Shown: positions 32,851-42,285, numbered from the stretch's first letter. The stretch is 64,000 bases of DNA from Amycolatopsis australiensis (GCF_900119165.1 NZ_FPJG01000006.1:2728001-2792000); one strand, 5' to 3'. The notes: a model not told the origin generated them from the letters alone. Made by a program: numbers and translations.

Positions 32851-34077
32851 GTGAGTCACCCAAGAGGCAAGAAGAAGACGGTCGCGGCCGCCGCGGCCGC
32901 GGGCGCGGCGGGGCTCGCCGCCACCGCACTGCTCGTCGGTGCGCAGACCAGCGCCGCCGACCCGATTTCGCTGACCCTGAACTACCACTGCACGTTCCCG
33001 CTGGTGGGTTCGCAGTCGCTGAAGGTGGTGATCAACACCGACCTGCCCACGACCGTGAACACCGGTCAGCCGACCGGCGCGTTCGACATCAAGGCCGTGT
33101 CCACGATCAACGCCGACACCGTCAGCGGCCTGAGCCTGATCGGTGCCACGACGCTCGAAGGCTCCGCCACGGCGAGCGCGACGGTCGCCGCGCCGAGCCT
33201 CAACCTGCCGGTCAGCGTGCCGATCACGCTGGACAAGACGAACATCCCGGCCTCGGGCGAGATGAACATCAACGCGTCGGGCAAGACGCCGTCGCTGACG
33301 TTCACCCAGCCCGGGCAGGCGAAGATCACCGTCGGCGACCTGAACCTCAAGGTCACCCCGCGCAAGGCCGACGGCTCGGTCACCGGCATCACCCCGGACG
33401 GCACGATCGACGCGCCGTGCACGCAGGACAGCGGGCAGAACAACACGCTCGCCACGATCACCATCAACGGCGGCACGACGCCCCCGCCCACCAGCACGAC
33501 CCCGCCGGTCACCACGCCACCGGTGACCACCCCGCCGGTGACCACGCCGCCCACGACGACCCCGCCCGGCGGCGGCCTGAAGTACTCGTTCGGCATCAGC
33601 GGCCAGACCGCGCTGAAGTCGCTCGGCAGCACCGCGCCGATCACCGGCTCGTTCGACGCCGACGTCGACCTGTCGGCCAAGACGTTCACCGGGAACCTGC
33701 AGCTGAACCCGACGCACACCGACTTCAAGCTGTTCGGTTTCCTGCAGGGCAGCTCGGACGTCAAGGTCGTGCAGCACGGCCCGCAGACCGGCGAGCTGGT
33801 GGGCACCGGGTTCAAGGCGCACATCAAGTTCGACACGTTCCTCACCACGGTCAACCTGTTCGGCATCCCGATCAGCACCGACCCGAAGTGCGGCACGGTC
33901 AGCCCGTCGACCAGCGAGATGACCACCGGCCCCGACTTCGACCTGCTCAAGGGCGGCAAGCTGTCGGGCACCTACTCGCTGTCGGCGCTGCAGAACTGCG
34001 GCTCGTTCAACGACATCATCAGCGCGTTCGCCAAGAGTGACGGCAACTCGCTGAACCTCGTGCTCACCAAGAAGTGA
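32851..34077 (+). CDS. Secreted two-module protein, paralogue of the mce-operon head gene
   Basis: A 408-residue exported protein. Signal: a basic RGKKK then AAAAAAGAAGLAATALLVGAQTSAAD. Module 1 starts ISLTLNYHCTFPLVGSQSLKV, clearly related to LTLNYTCPFPLIGDQ of the protein at 9579. A short linker PVTTPPVTTPPVTT replaces the long one there. Module 2 begins LKYSFGISGQTALKSLGSTAP and ends LQNCGSFNDIISAFAKSDGNSLNLVLTKK, again homologous; both proteins end in LTKK. GTG 32851 has GGAAGGA upstream. A paralogue follows directly, after a terminator-like hairpin. Cysteine pairs are conserved between the members. Function unknown; envelope-exposed. Confidence 0.8.
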   Translation: MSHPRGKKKTVAAAAAAGAAGLAATALLVGAQTSAADPISLTLNYHCTFPLVGSQSLKVVINTDLPTTVNTGQPTGAFDIKAVSTINADTVSGLSLIGATTLEGSATASATVAAPSLNLPVSVPITLDKTNIPASGEMNINASGKTPSLTFTQPGQAKITVGDLNLKVTPRKADGSVTGITPDGTIDAPCTQDSGQNNTLATITINGGTTPPPTSTTPPVTTPPVTTPPVTTPPTTTPPGGGLKYSFGISGQTALKSLGSTAPITGSFDADVDLSAKTFTGNLQLNPTHTDFKLFGFLQGSSDVKVVQHGPQTGELVGTGFKAHIKFDTFLTTVNLFGIPISTDPKCGTVSPSTSEMTTGPDFDLLKGGKLSGTYSLSALQNCGSFNDIISAFAKSDGNSLNLVLTKK

Positions 34078-34086
34078 CCCGATCTG

Positions 34087-34117
34087 CCGGCCCCCGTCGC
34101 GTCGCGGCGGGGGCCGG
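34087..34117 (+). terminator. GC-rich hairpin between two paralogous secreted-protein genes
   Basis: Arms CCGGCCCCCGTCGC (34087-34100) and GCGGCGGGGGCCGG (34104-34117) pair with one G-T mismatch around a 3-nt loop, ten bases after the upstream stop. There is no T-run, as usual for actinomycetes, so it may terminate partly or protect the upstream mRNA. Confidence 0.6.
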
Positions 34118-34142
34118 TGCCATGCCCCGGAAAGGAGTGCCC

Positions 34143-35204
34143 GTGCGGAAACACCGGTCGTCGCTCGCGGCGGGCCTCGCCTGCCTCCTCGCGTTCGCCG
34201 CCGCCCCGCCCGCTTCGGCGGCGCCGACGCCGGTCGACAAGCGGCTGAGCTTCACCTGCCCGTTCCCGCTGATCGGCCTGCAGCGGCTGGACGTCGAGGT
34301 CAAGGCGTCGTTCGACGTGCCGTCCGCGCCCGGCGGCACGTTCACGACGGCGGACCTGGCGGTTTCGGTGACCGTGCCGGACAAGGCGGCGCGCGGTCTC
34401 GCCCTCGTCGGCGCGGCGAGCCTCGAAGGGACGGCGTCCGCAGGGGTGACGCTGGCCAACGGGCCGCTGACGCTGCCGCTGAGCCTGCCCATGACCGTCG
34501 CCAAGACGGCGTTGCCGCCGTCGGGACCGTTCACCACGCGGGCGTCCGGCTCGGTCCCGCCGGTCCGGCTGCCGAACGCGGGCGTCACGACCCTCACGAT
34601 CGGCGGCTTCAGCACCCGGCTCACGCCGAAGAAGGCCGACGGCTCGTTCACCGGGCTCGGCTCGTTCACCTCGGACTGCACGCTCGACCCGGGCCAGGAC
34701 CCGGTTCTGCTGTCCTTCGACCTCGGGGGCACGCACACCTACGGCGTCACGGGATCGACGGCGCTCAAGGCGCTCGGGGCTTCGGCGCCGCTGACGGGGT
34801 CGTTCACGGCCGGCCAGGAATTCGGCCTGGCGCTCGACCGGACGCGCGCGGAGTTCAAGGTGCTGGGGTTCGTGCCCGGCACGGCGGACCTGCAGTTCAC
34901 CCCGGACGGCCCGCAGACCGGCGAAGCGGACGGCGACGGTTTCGTCGCGCACGCGAACCTCGCGCTGGCCCTGCCCCAGGTGACGCTCTTCGGGCTGCCG
35001 GTCGCGGACGCGGGCTGCCGGGCGAGCGCCCCGATCCCGGTGGACCTGCGCACCGGCAGCGGCTTCCGGCTCGCCGCGGGCGGCCCGGTCGCCGGGGAGT
35101 ACACGATCCCGCCGCTGACCGGGTGCGGCGCGTTCACCGCGTCCTTGAGCTCACTGGTCCAGGGAGGAGGCAACACGTTCGCGTTGACGCTCACCGCGCG
35201 CTGA
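34143..35204 (+). CDS. Secreted two-module protein without linker, third paralogue
   Basis: A 353-residue exported protein. Signal: KHRSSLAAGLACLLAFAAAPPASAAP. Module 1 starts LSFTCPFPLIGLQRLDVEV, with the same TCPFPLIG core as the protein at 9579. Module 2 starts TYGVTGSTALKALGASAPLTGSF and ends PPLTGCGAFTASLSSLVQGGGNTFALTLTAR. The Thr/Pro linker is missing; only about ten residues separate the modules. GTG 34143 has AAAGGAG five bases upstream. It shows that the two modules can work with no, short or very long spacer, so the spacer probably sets reach through the wall. Downstream, ATCCGG/CCGGAT (35219-35236) may be a weak terminator. Confidence 0.78.
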   Translation: MRKHRSSLAAGLACLLAFAAAPPASAAPTPVDKRLSFTCPFPLIGLQRLDVEVKASFDVPSAPGGTFTTADLAVSVTVPDKAARGLALVGAASLEGTASAGVTLANGPLTLPLSLPMTVAKTALPPSGPFTTRASGSVPPVRLPNAGVTTLTIGGFSTRLTPKKADGSFTGLGSFTSDCTLDPGQDPVLLSFDLGGTHTYGVTGSTALKALGASAPLTGSFTAGQEFGLALDRTRAEFKVLGFVPGTADLQFTPDGPQTGEADGDGFVAHANLALALPQVTLFGLPVADAGCRASAPIPVDLRTGSGFRLAAGGPVAGEYTIPPLTGCGAFTASLSSLVQGGGNTFALTLTAR

Positions 35205-35405
35205 CCCGAGTTCGTCCCGATCCGGCACGTCCCGGATTCCGGCCCGATCACGACCCGAACCGTTACCGCCGCCGTGTCACACCGGAGTGCTATAAAGCGC
35301 TACCCCTCGTGGGACCGGTTTCGCGGCCGTAGGCGGCCGCGGCCGGTGCCGCTAGGGTGATCGTCTGGATGTGCTGGCTCGAGGGCAGCCGAACGGGAGA
35401 CGCCG

Positions 35406-36608
35406 GTGACCGCCGCGCACGACTCTTCGTGGGATCCCGGCACCCGCCTGCGCGTGCTGCTGGTGGAGGACGACGACGGCGACGCGTTGCTGGTCGAGGA
35501 GATGCTGGCCGACACGTCCGTGCCGTTCACGCTCGAACGGGTCGAAACGCTCGCCCAGGCGCTGGCCGGGCCGCTCACCGCCGACTGCGTCGTGCTCGAC
35601 CTGCAGCTGCCCGACGCCATGGGGCTGAGCGGCCTGACGAAGCTCGCCCAGCACGCGCCCGGCGTCGCGGTGGTCGTGCTGACCGGGCAGCACGACCAAG
35701 CCACCGGGGTCGCCGCGGTCGCCGCCGGCGCGCAGGACTACCTCGTCAAGGACCAGGTCGACGGGCCGCTGCTGGTCAAGGCGCTGCGCTTCGCCCGTGA
35801 GCGCAAGCGCGCCGAGCAGGTCGAGCAGCAGTTCCTGCAGCAGCAGCTGCTCGCGCGGGAGAACGCGCGGCTCGAACGCGGCCTGCTGCCCGTGCCGCTG
35901 CTGCGCGACCCGCACCTGCGGCTGGCCTCGCGCTACCGCCCCGGCCGCAACGGTTCCCTGCTCGGCGGCGACTTCTACGACGCGATCGAGCTCGGCGACG
36001 GCACCGTGCAGATGATGATCGGCGACGTCTGCGGCCACGGCCCGGACGAGGCCGCGCTCGGCGTCGCGCTGCGGATCGCGTGGCGCTCGCTCGTGATGGC
36101 CGGCCTGCCGATGCCCGACGTGCTGAGCATGGTCGAGCGGGTGCTGGTGCACGAGCGGATCGAGCCGCTGTTCGCCACCGTCTGCATGGTGGTCGTCGCG
36201 CCGGACCGCCGGTCCCTGCGGCTGTCGCTGGCCGGGCACCTGCCGCCGCTGCTGCTCACCCCCGGCGACGGGCACCTGCTGTCCGGCGAACGCCTCGGTG
36301 TCCCGCTCGGCATCGTCGACGGCGCGAAGTGGGAGTCCCTCGAAGTACCGCTGGACCCGGGCTGGTCGCTGCTGCTGTACACCGACGGCGTGTTCGAGGG
36401 CCGGGTCGGCGCCGGCGCCGAGCGGCTCGGCCACGAGCGGATGGCCGAGCTGGTCCTCGACGTCCGGCACCGCACCGGCCTCGGCGGCACGGACCTGCTC
36501 GACGAGCTGATCGCCCGCGCCGAACGGCTCAACTCCGGCCCGCTCGACGACGACGTCGCCCTCGCCCTGCTCAGCCACGACCCCGGGAGCGCCCTCGATG
36601 AGCGCTGA
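35406..36608 (+). CDS. Response regulator with SpoIIE/RsbU-type PP2C phosphatase domain
   Basis: A 400-residue two-domain protein. Receiver: LLVEDDDGDALL with the acidic pocket, phospho-acceptor Asp65 in VVLDLQLPD, Thr in VVLTGQ and Lys in YLVKDQ. A coiled-coil linker (RKRAEQVEQQFLQQQLLARENARLERGLLP) leads into a PP2C-like SpoIIE domain (GGDFYDAIELGDG, IGDVCGHGPDEAA, TDGVFEGR, DDDVALALL) with metal-binding Asp residues present. Phosphorylation should switch the phosphatase, which would dephosphorylate a STAS protein; a STAS gene lies in the same operon. GTG 35406 opens it; the stop overlaps the kinase gene. Confidence 0.9.
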   Translation: MTAAHDSSWDPGTRLRVLLVEDDDGDALLVEEMLADTSVPFTLERVETLAQALAGPLTADCVVLDLQLPDAMGLSGLTKLAQHAPGVAVVVLTGQHDQATGVAAVAAGAQDYLVKDQVDGPLLVKALRFARERKRAEQVEQQFLQQQLLARENARLERGLLPVPLLRDPHLRLASRYRPGRNGSLLGGDFYDAIELGDGTVQMMIGDVCGHGPDEAALGVALRIAWRSLVMAGLPMPDVLSMVERVLVHERIEPLFATVCMVVVAPDRRSLRLSLAGHLPPLLLTPGDGHLLSGERLGVPLGIVDGAKWESLEVPLDPGWSLLLYTDGVFEGRVGAGAERLGHERMAELVLDVRHRTGLGGTDLLDELIARAERLNSGPLDDDVALALLSHDPGSALDER

Positions 36609-38118
36609 AGCACGCGGCTGGCCGATCCGCCGCTGGCTCACCCTGTTCGCCGTCGCCGAAGCCGTGCTGCTGCTCGCCGCGCTCGCCGGCGGCGCGATCG
36701 CGCTGACCAACCTCACCGATGCCCGCAACCGGCTGCTCGACGTCATCGGGCCGGAGCGGACGGCCGCCGCCCAGCTGTCCACCGCCCTGCTGAACCAGGA
36801 GACCGGCGTCCGCGGCTACCAGCTCGGCCGCCAGCCGGCGTTCCTCGCGCCCTACACCGACGGCCGCCGGGCCCAGGGTGACGCGGTCACGCAGCTGCGG
36901 CAGCTCGGCGCCGTGCCGGGCACCCAGGCCGGCGACGACCTGGAGGCCGTCCTGCACGCGGCCACCGCCTGGCAGGCCGTGGCCGCGCCCAGTGTCGAAC
37001 CCGGCGCGGGACCGGTCACCGCGGCGGACATCGAGCGCGGCCAGACCCTGTTCGAGGCGGTGCGCCGGGCACTGGCCACCCAGTCCGGCCACCTGGACGC
37101 GGTCCGGGACGCCGGCCGCGCCGACCTCGACTCCGCGGCGAGCTTCCTCACCGCGATGCTCGTGGCCGTCGCCGTGCTGGTCGTGCTGCTGTTCGTGGTG
37201 CTGTTCCTCGGCCTCCGGCAGGTCATCACGCGGCCGATCCTGCGGCTGGCCGGCGCGGTCCGCCAGGTCGCCGACGCCGACGTCCACCGGCCGGTGCGCG
37301 GCAGCGGGCCGCGCGAGATCGCCCAGCTCGGCGCCGACGTCGAGGCCATGCGGCAGCGCATCCTCGCCGAGGTGGCCGAGCTCGAGCGGGCGCACGCGCT
37401 GCTGGACCGCCGGACCCGCGAGCTGGAGCGGTCGAACGCCGACCTCGAGCAGTTCGCCTACGTCGCTTCGCACGACCTGCAGGAGCCGCTGCGGAAGGTG
37501 GCGAGCTTCTGCCAGCTGCTCCAGCGGCGCTACCAGGGCCTGCTCGACGAGCGCGGCGAGCAGTACATCGAGTACGCCGTCGACGGCGCCAAGCGGATGC
37601 AGGTCCTGATCAACGACCTGCTGGCGTTCTCGCGGGTCGGCCGGAAGCCGGGCGAGCACGTCGTCGTCGACGCGGGGAAGCTGGTCGACGACGCGCTGGC
37701 GAACCTGGAGGTCGCGCTCTCGCTCAGCGGCGGTAAGGTCGACCGCGGCGAGCTGCCCGCGGTGCGCGTCGAGCCGGCGCTGCTGACCGCGGTGTTCCAG
37801 AACCTGATCGGCAACGCGCTGAAGTTCCGGGGCGAGACCCCGCCGCAGGTGCGGATCACCGCCGAGCGCGACGGCGGCGACTGGGTGTTCGCCGTGCGGG
37901 ACAACGGGATCGGCATCGACCCGGAGTACGCCGAGCGCATCTTCGCGCTGTTCCAGCGGCTGCACACCCGCAACGCCTACCCGGGCACCGGCATCGGGCT
38001 GGCCCTGTGCCGCCGGATCGTCGAGTACCACGGCGGCCGGATCTGGCTCGACACCGAGTCCGACGGCACCACGTTCCGCTTCACGCTGCCGGCCACCGAA
38101 GAGCAGGGGAACGAATGA
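36598..38118 (+). CDS. Membrane histidine kinase with CHASE3-like sensor and HAMP
   Basis: A 506-residue kinase. TM1 ([21 protein letters not shown]), an external helical domain with the CHASE3-type motif [23 protein letters not shown], then TM2 ([24 protein letters not shown]), HAMP ([20 protein letters not shown]), a coiled coil and HisKA with phospho-His292 in [14 protein letters not shown]. The ATPase domain has N-box [10 protein letters not shown]1 [10 protein letters not shown] and G2 GTGIGLALC. It overlaps the upstream gene by 11 bp and the downstream response regulator by ATGA. This bacteriophytochrome-like HisKA type often signals to single-domain regulators such as the following gene. 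Confidence 0.9.
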   Translation: MSAEARGWPIRRWLTLFAVAEAVLLLAALAGGAIALTNLTDARNRLLDVIGPERTAAAQLSTALLNQETGVRGYQLGRQPAFLAPYTDGRRAQGDAVTQLRQLGAVPGTQAGDDLEAVLHAATAWQAVAAPSVEPGAGPVTAADIERGQTLFEAVRRALATQSGHLDAVRDAGRADLDSAASFLTAMLVAVAVLVVLLFVVLFLGLRQVITRPILRLAGAVRQVADADVHRPVRGSGPREIAQLGADVEAMRQRILAEVAELERAHALLDRRTRELERSNADLEQFAYVASHDLQEPLRKVASFCQLLQRRYQGLLDERGEQYIEYAVDGAKRMQVLINDLLAFSRVGRKPGEHVVVDAGKLVDDALANLEVALSLSGGKVDRGELPAVRVEPALLTAVFQNLIGNALKFRGETPPQVRITAERDGGDWVFAVRDNGIGIDPEYAERIFALFQRLHTRNAYPGTGIGLALCRRIVEYHGGRIWLDTESDGTTFRFTLPATEEQGNE

Positions 38119-38555
38119 CCCAGGCGCCCGCCCCGATCGACATCCTGCTCGTCGAGGACGACCCCGGCGATGTGCTGATGACCCGGGAAGCCTTCGAGCA
38201 CCACAAGATCCGCAACGCACTGCACGTCGCGAGCGACGGCGTCGAGGCGCTGGAGTTCCTCACCCGGCAAGGGCGGTTCCGGGCGGCGCCGCGGCCCGGG
38301 CTGATCCTGCTCGACCTCAACCTGCCCCGCAAGGACGGCCGCGAGGTGCTCGGCGAGATCAAGCGGGACCCGCAGCTGCGCACGATCCCCGTGGTCGTGC
38401 TGACGACGTCGGAAGCGGAAGAGGACATCGTGCGCAGCTACCAGCTGCACGCCAACGCCTACGTCACGAAGCCGGTCGACTTCGAGAAGTTCGTCGAGGT
38501 GGTCCGGAAGATCGACGACTTCTGGGTCACGGTCGTCAAGCTGCCGCCCCGGTAG
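38115..38555 (+). CDS. Single-domain response regulator (Rcp1-like)
   Basis: A 146-residue receiver without output domain: [18 protein letters not shown], phospho-acceptor Asp67 in [24 protein letters not shown], and Lys in [12 protein letters not shown]. The features LLVEDDPGD and LPRKDG are typical for Rcp1/phytochrome-type regulators paired with the kinase type encoded upstream. It probably relays phosphate or competes for the kinase with the receiver-phosphatase. ATGA overlap with the kinase gene. Confidence 0.9.
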   Translation: MTQAPAPIDILLVEDDPGDVLMTREAFEHHKIRNALHVASDGVEALEFLTRQGRFRAAPRPGLILLDLNLPRKDGREVLGEIKRDPQLRTIPVVVLTTSEAEEDIVRSYQLHANAYVTKPVDFEKFVEVVRKIDDFWVTVVKLPPR

Positions 38556-38589
38556 CCCTTTGCCGGGGAGTGCGGCACGATAAGGGGCC

Positions 38590-38949
38590 GTGACCTCTTC
38601 ATCGCGGGATCTTCCCGCTGTCGAGCTGGCGGTCACGCTCGACCGGCGCGGCACGGCCGCCGTGCTGCGCGTGGCGGGGGAGATCGACCTGGTAAGCGCG
38701 CCGGAGTTCGGGGAAGTCGTCGACGCCGTGCTGGCCGGCGGGCCGGAGACGCTGGTGGTCGACCTGCGCGCGGTGACGTTCTTCTGCTCGGCGGGCCTGC
38801 AGGTGCTGGCGGCCGCGCACCGCAGGCTGCCCGAGCGCGGCCTGCGGGTGGTGAGCGACTCGCCGGTGACGTCGGGACCGCTGCGGACCACCGGGCTGGA
38901 CGCGTGGATCGGCATCCACGCGACGGTCGACGAAGCGCTGAACCGGTGA
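38590..38949 (+). CDS. STAS-domain anti-anti-sigma factor
   Basis: A 119-residue STAS protein (ELAVTLDRRGTAAVLRVAGEIDLVSAPEF). The phosphorylatable Ser lies in TFFCSAGLQVLAAAH; Cys precedes it, as in several actinobacterial RsbV-like proteins. The role is binding to the RsbW-like ATPase when dephosphorylated, freeing a sigma factor. GTG 38590 follows AAGGGG. Its stop overlaps the next gene by GTGA, the usual rsbV-rsbW pairing. It is the likely substrate of the SpoIIE phosphatase encoded by the first gene of this operon. Confidence 0.88.
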   Translation: MTSSSRDLPAVELAVTLDRRGTAAVLRVAGEIDLVSAPEFGEVVDAVLAGGPETLVVDLRAVTFFCSAGLQVLAAAHRRLPERGLRVVSDSPVTSGPLRTTGLDAWIGIHATVDEALNR

Positions 38950-39377
38950 CGCCGCCGATGCCCGAGCCCCCGGACCCGTTCCGCTGCCACGGCGTTCCGG
39001 CCGTGCCGGAAGCCCTGCGGCGGCTGCGGCACGAGCTGACTGCGTGGGTCCGGTCGGCGGGCGTCGAGGAGGGCCGGGCCCAGGACATCGTGCTGGCGAG
39101 CTACGAAGCCTTGGCGAACGTCGCCGACCACGCCTACGACGGCGCGGGCTCGGGCGTGGTGGACCTCGAAGCGGCGGTGCACCCGGACCGGCTGGAGGTG
39201 GTGATCACCGACCACGGCCAGTGGCGGCCGCCGGTGGTGGACCCGCGCCCGGTCACGCTGCGGGGGCGGGGCTTGCTGCTGCTGCGCGCGAGTGCCGACC
39301 GGGCGGACATCGCGTCCGGCGAGTCGGGCACCGTGGTGACGCTGGCCTGGGACCTGGCGCCGGTGGGCCCGTCGTGA
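38946..39377 (+). CDS. RsbW-like anti-sigma factor ATPase (HATPase_c_2)
   Basis: A 143-residue GHKL ATPase of the anti-sigma type: helix with N-box EALANVADHAYDGAG, G1 VITDHGQW, and G2 RGRGLLLLRASAD, then GTVVTLAWDL. It should bind and phosphorylate the STAS protein and hold a sigma factor. No sigma factor gene lies in this window, so the partner is elsewhere. GTG 38946 overlaps the STAS stop; ATG 38958 is the alternative. The stop TGA lies inside the first arm of a long palindrome (39371-39416). Confidence 0.85.
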   Translation: MTPPMPEPPDPFRCHGVPAVPEALRRLRHELTAWVRSAGVEEGRAQDIVLASYEALANVADHAYDGAGSGVVDLEAAVHPDRLEVVITDHGQWRPPVVDPRPVTLRGRGLLLLRASADRADIASGESGTVVTLAWDLAPVGPS

Positions 39378-39416
39378 GTGAGAAACAGGGTCGGAACCCT
39401 GTTTCTCACTCACGAC
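39371..39416. terminator. 21-bp perfect palindrome at a convergent gene end (dispersed repeat copy A)
   Basis: Arms 39371-39391 and 39396-39416 are exactly complementary (GTCGTGAGTGAGAAACAGGG plus T) around a CGGA loop. It lies between the ATPase stop and the stop of the phospholipase-like gene, so it can end transcription in both directions. A near-identical element is at 59306-59355. Confidence 0.85.
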
Positions 39417-39422
39417 CGGTCC

Positions 39423-41045
39423 CTAGCCGTTGACCACCGCCCCCGTCTTCGGGTCGAGCGTGACCTTCTTCGCCGCCGGCCACCAGAAGGAGAACATGCC
39501 GTTCAGCGACCCCGCCCGGGTGTCGAACGACGCGTCGCCGATCCGGCCGGTGAACCAGTTGTCCTCGATGAACTTCAGCACCGACGTCTGGTCGGTCAGG
39601 GTGTGGTCGACGTGGTTCACCCGGCTGAACGGCGAAACCACCAGCAGCGGCAGCCGTGGGCCGTAGCCGCAGCGGTCCGCGTACGAGCCCACGGTCGCCG
39701 GCTTGGCCGTGCACACCGCCTGGTCCTGCGCGGCGTCGTGGGAGCCGTTGACGATCGGCGACTTCTGGTGGTCGTACCAGCCGTCCGAGTCGTCGTAGGC
39801 CAGGACGATCGCCGTCGACTTCCACTCCGGCGACTGCTGGATCTTGTTGATCTCGCCGACCACGAACTGCTGCTCGTCCAGCGGGTCCGAGTAGCCGGCG
39901 TGGCCGTCCTGGTACTCCGGGGCCTTCAGGAAGCTCACCGCGGGCATCGAGCCGGCCTGCAGGGCGTCGTTGAAGTCCGAGATGTCGTACTGGTGGTTGG
40001 CCCGGTCGGTCTGGCCGATGGCCTGCACCGACGACGGCGCCAGGTGCTTCGGGTTCGCCGTCGACGGGTAGTACTGGAACGGCTCGTGGTGCGGGCTGTA
40101 GTCGACGACCGCGTTGCCGCCGACGTTCGTGTGCTTCTGGCCGCAGACCGCGTAGCCGTTGGCTTCCCCGGTCGGGCGGAAGCCGCCCTGGAACCAGCCC
40201 CAGGTGACGTGCCGCTGGTTGAGCAGGTCACCGATGTTGCGGCCCTGCATAGTGGCCAGGTTGTCCTTGCTCGTGTGGTTCTTGTCCGAGCAGTCGTCCC
40301 ACGCCGGGTCCGGGTCGTTGATGACGGTGCCGACGCCGTTCGCGTCCGGCGACTGCACGACGTACGCGTCGCTGACCGGCTTGTGCGTCACCGGGTCGAC
40401 CGCCTGGCCGCCGTGCGTCTGGCCCGAGATCAGGTTCAGCGCACCCGGCGTGGACGGGCCGAAGACGGTGTTGAACGAGTTGTCGTTCAGCGCGTAGTGC
40501 TGCGCGTAGTTCCACATGCCGGTGACGGTGTTGCCGTCGTAGTAGTCCATCACCAGGCCGGGCTCGCCGAACAGCACCGGCTGGCCGGTGCACTTGTCCG
40601 TCTCGGTCTTCTCGACGAACTTGTCCATCTTGCCGCCGTCGAAGGCGGCCTGCTCGGCACCGTAGTTGTGGTTCTGGTCGCAGGTCATCGCCTGCTCGTG
40701 GGTCAGCCGCTTCGGGTTGTAGGCGTTCGGGTTGTCGGTCAGGAGCTTCTTGTCGAGCCCGTTGACCTTCGGGGTGCCGTGCGCGGCGGTGAACGGCGTG
40801 CCGTCGGTGTTGGCCGCGTCCGGGTAGGTGCCGAAGTAGTGGTCGAACGAGATGTTCTCGCCGAAGATGACCACGACGTGCTTGATCGGCGTGGCCGTCG
40901 GCAGCCAGTGGGCGGGGAACAGGTTCAGCGGCTGGGCGTCCGCGGTGGTCGCCGCGGAGCCGGTGACGACGGCCAGCGTGGCCACCGAGGCCAGGGCCCC
41001 GGCGCCGAGCAGGCCGCGCCGCCGCCGGCGGGTTCTCTTGTCCAC
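39423..41045 (-). CDS. Secreted phospholipase C/acid phosphatase-family phosphoesterase
   Basis: A 540-residue exported enzyme of the bacterial PLC/phosphoesterase family (PF04185-type). The N-terminus is RRRRRRGLLGAGALASVATLAVVTGSAATTADA, possibly Tat-dependent. The metal-site start is KHVVVIFGENISFDHYFGTYP (E-N-x-S-F-D-H-Y-F-G), with later motifs GPSTPGALNLISGQTHGG, FGEPGLVMDYYDG, AYDDSDGWYDHQ and PLLVVSPFSRVNHVDHTLTDQTSVLKFIE. GTG 41045 has GAAAGGAA upstream. It lies 32 bp after efeB on the same strand, so it may be in the efe transcription unit, and would release phosphate or diacylglycerol outside the cell. Convergent with the signalling operon. Confidence 0.88.
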   Translation of the reverse strand: MDKRTRRRRRGLLGAGALASVATLAVVTGSAATTADAQPLNLFPAHWLPTATPIKHVVVIFGENISFDHYFGTYPDAANTDGTPFTAAHGTPKVNGLDKKLLTDNPNAYNPKRLTHEQAMTCDQNHNYGAEQAAFDGGKMDKFVEKTETDKCTGQPVLFGEPGLVMDYYDGNTVTGMWNYAQHYALNDNSFNTVFGPSTPGALNLISGQTHGGQAVDPVTHKPVSDAYVVQSPDANGVGTVINDPDPAWDDCSDKNHTSKDNLATMQGRNIGDLLNQRHVTWGWFQGGFRPTGEANGYAVCGQKHTNVGGNAVVDYSPHHEPFQYYPSTANPKHLAPSSVQAIGQTDRANHQYDISDFNDALQAGSMPAVSFLKAPEYQDGHAGYSDPLDEQQFVVGEINKIQQSPEWKSTAIVLAYDDSDGWYDHQKSPIVNGSHDAAQDQAVCTAKPATVGSYADRCGYGPRLPLLVVSPFSRVNHVDHTLTDQTSVLKFIEDNWFTGRIGDASFDTRAGSLNGMFSFWWPAAKKVTLDPKTGAVVNG

Positions 41046-41076
41046 AGTGGATTTCCTTTCGTGGTGGGATCGCGCC

Positions 41077-42285
41077 TCAGGCGAGCAAGGTGCGGCCGAA
41101 GTGGTCCTCCGGCCCGGTGACGCCCGGCAGCGCGAAGAAGTAGCCGCCGCCGAACGGGGAGATGTAGTCGGTCAGGGGTTCGCCGGCCAGCCGCGTCTGG
41201 ACCGCCTCGAACTGGCGTTCCAGGTCCCGCTGGTAGCAGACGAAGATCAGGCCCATGTCGAGGTTGCCGTTGCTGTCGATGCCGCGGTCGTAGTTGACCG
41301 CGCGGCGCAGGAGCCGGCTGCCGCCGGTCTCGGGCGTGCGCGGGTTGGCCCGGCGGATGTGGCTGGTCAGCGGAATCACGGTGCCGATCGGGTCGTCGGC
41401 GTACCGGGGCACGTCGGTCTCCGCGGTGCCGTCGAGCGGCGCGCCGGTGTCGCGGCGGCGGCCGAACATGTTCTCCTGCTCGGCCAGCGACACGCGGTCC
41501 CAGAACTCGACGAGCATCCGGATCAGCCGGATCACCTGGTAGCTGCCGCCGGCGGTCCACGCGGGCTCGCCGGCGCCGTTCGTCCACACGAGACTGTCCA
41601 GTTCGGACTCGGCGGGGTTCGAGATGCCGTCCTTGAAGCCCATCAGGTTCCGCGGCGTGCCCTCCGGACGCGGCGGCGAGCTGAATCCGTTGAGCTTCCA
41701 GCGCAGCTGCATGCCACCGCGGGTCGCGCGGGCGATGTCGCGCAGGGCGTGCAGCACGGTGTCGGTGGAGTTGGCGGACAGCAGCAGGCTGAGGTCGCCG
41801 TGGCACTGCGCGGGATCGAGGGCGTCGTCGGGGAAGGTGGTCATCGGCTTCAGCTTGGCCGGCTTGAGTTTCGCGAGGCCGAAGCGGTCGTCGAACAGCG
41901 ACGCGCCGACGCCGAGGACCACCCCGAGGTCACCACCGGGAACGACGGGCCCGAGCACCCCGGAGTCGGCGGGCGGAGCACTGATCCCGAGCGCGGCGGG
42001 CGCCCCGCCCCCGGTGAGGAACCGGGCCCGGTCGGTGACGGCCCGGAACAGGTCGGTGAGCTCGGCCTTGGACTCGGCGACGACATCGAACGAGGCGACG
42101 ACGGTCTGGGTGGGCGGCTTCCGCAGGACGGCGGCCTGGTTCCGGCCGTGGAAGGGAACGGGCGAGGTGCTGTCGACGACGCCGGAGGAAGCCCCGAGCC
42201 CGGCCCCGGCGGCGACGGTGAGGCCGGCGCCCACGGCGGCCCGGCGGAGGAAGGAACGGCGCGGCAGGCCGGGCTGCTCGCTCAC
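41077..42285 (-). CDS. efeB: Dyp-type peroxidase/deferrochelatase EfeB
   Basis: A 402-residue Tat-exported haem protein. The twin-arginine signal is [25 protein letters not shown]. The Dyp motif GFKDGISNP supplies the catalytic Asp; the haem-ligand region reads [19 protein letters not shown], and [17 protein letters not shown] with [11 protein letters not shown] closes the fold. EfeB takes iron from haem or oxidises Fe(II) for the EfeUO uptake route (family knowledge). GTG 42285 has GAGGAGGG upstream and overlaps the efeO stop (GTGA). No efeU permease gene lies in this window. Confidence 0.93.
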   Translation of the reverse strand: MSEQPGLPRRSFLRRAAVGAGLTVAAGAGLGASSGVVDSTSPVPFHGRNQAAVLRKPPTQTVVASFDVVAESKAELTDLFRAVTDRARFLTGGGAPAALGISAPPADSGVLGPVVPGGDLGVVLGVGASLFDDRFGLAKLKPAKLKPMTTFPDDALDPAQCHGDLSLLLSANSTDTVLHALRDIARATRGGMQLRWKLNGFSSPPRPEGTPRNLMGFKDGISNPAESELDSLVWTNGAGEPAWTAGGSYQVIRLIRMLVEFWDRVSLAEQENMFGRRRDTGAPLDGTAETDVPRYADDPIGTVIPLTSHIRRANPRTPETGGSRLLRRAVNYDRGIDSNGNLDMGLIFVCYQRDLERQFEAVQTRLAGEPLTDYISPFGGGYFFALPGVTGPEDHFGRTLLA

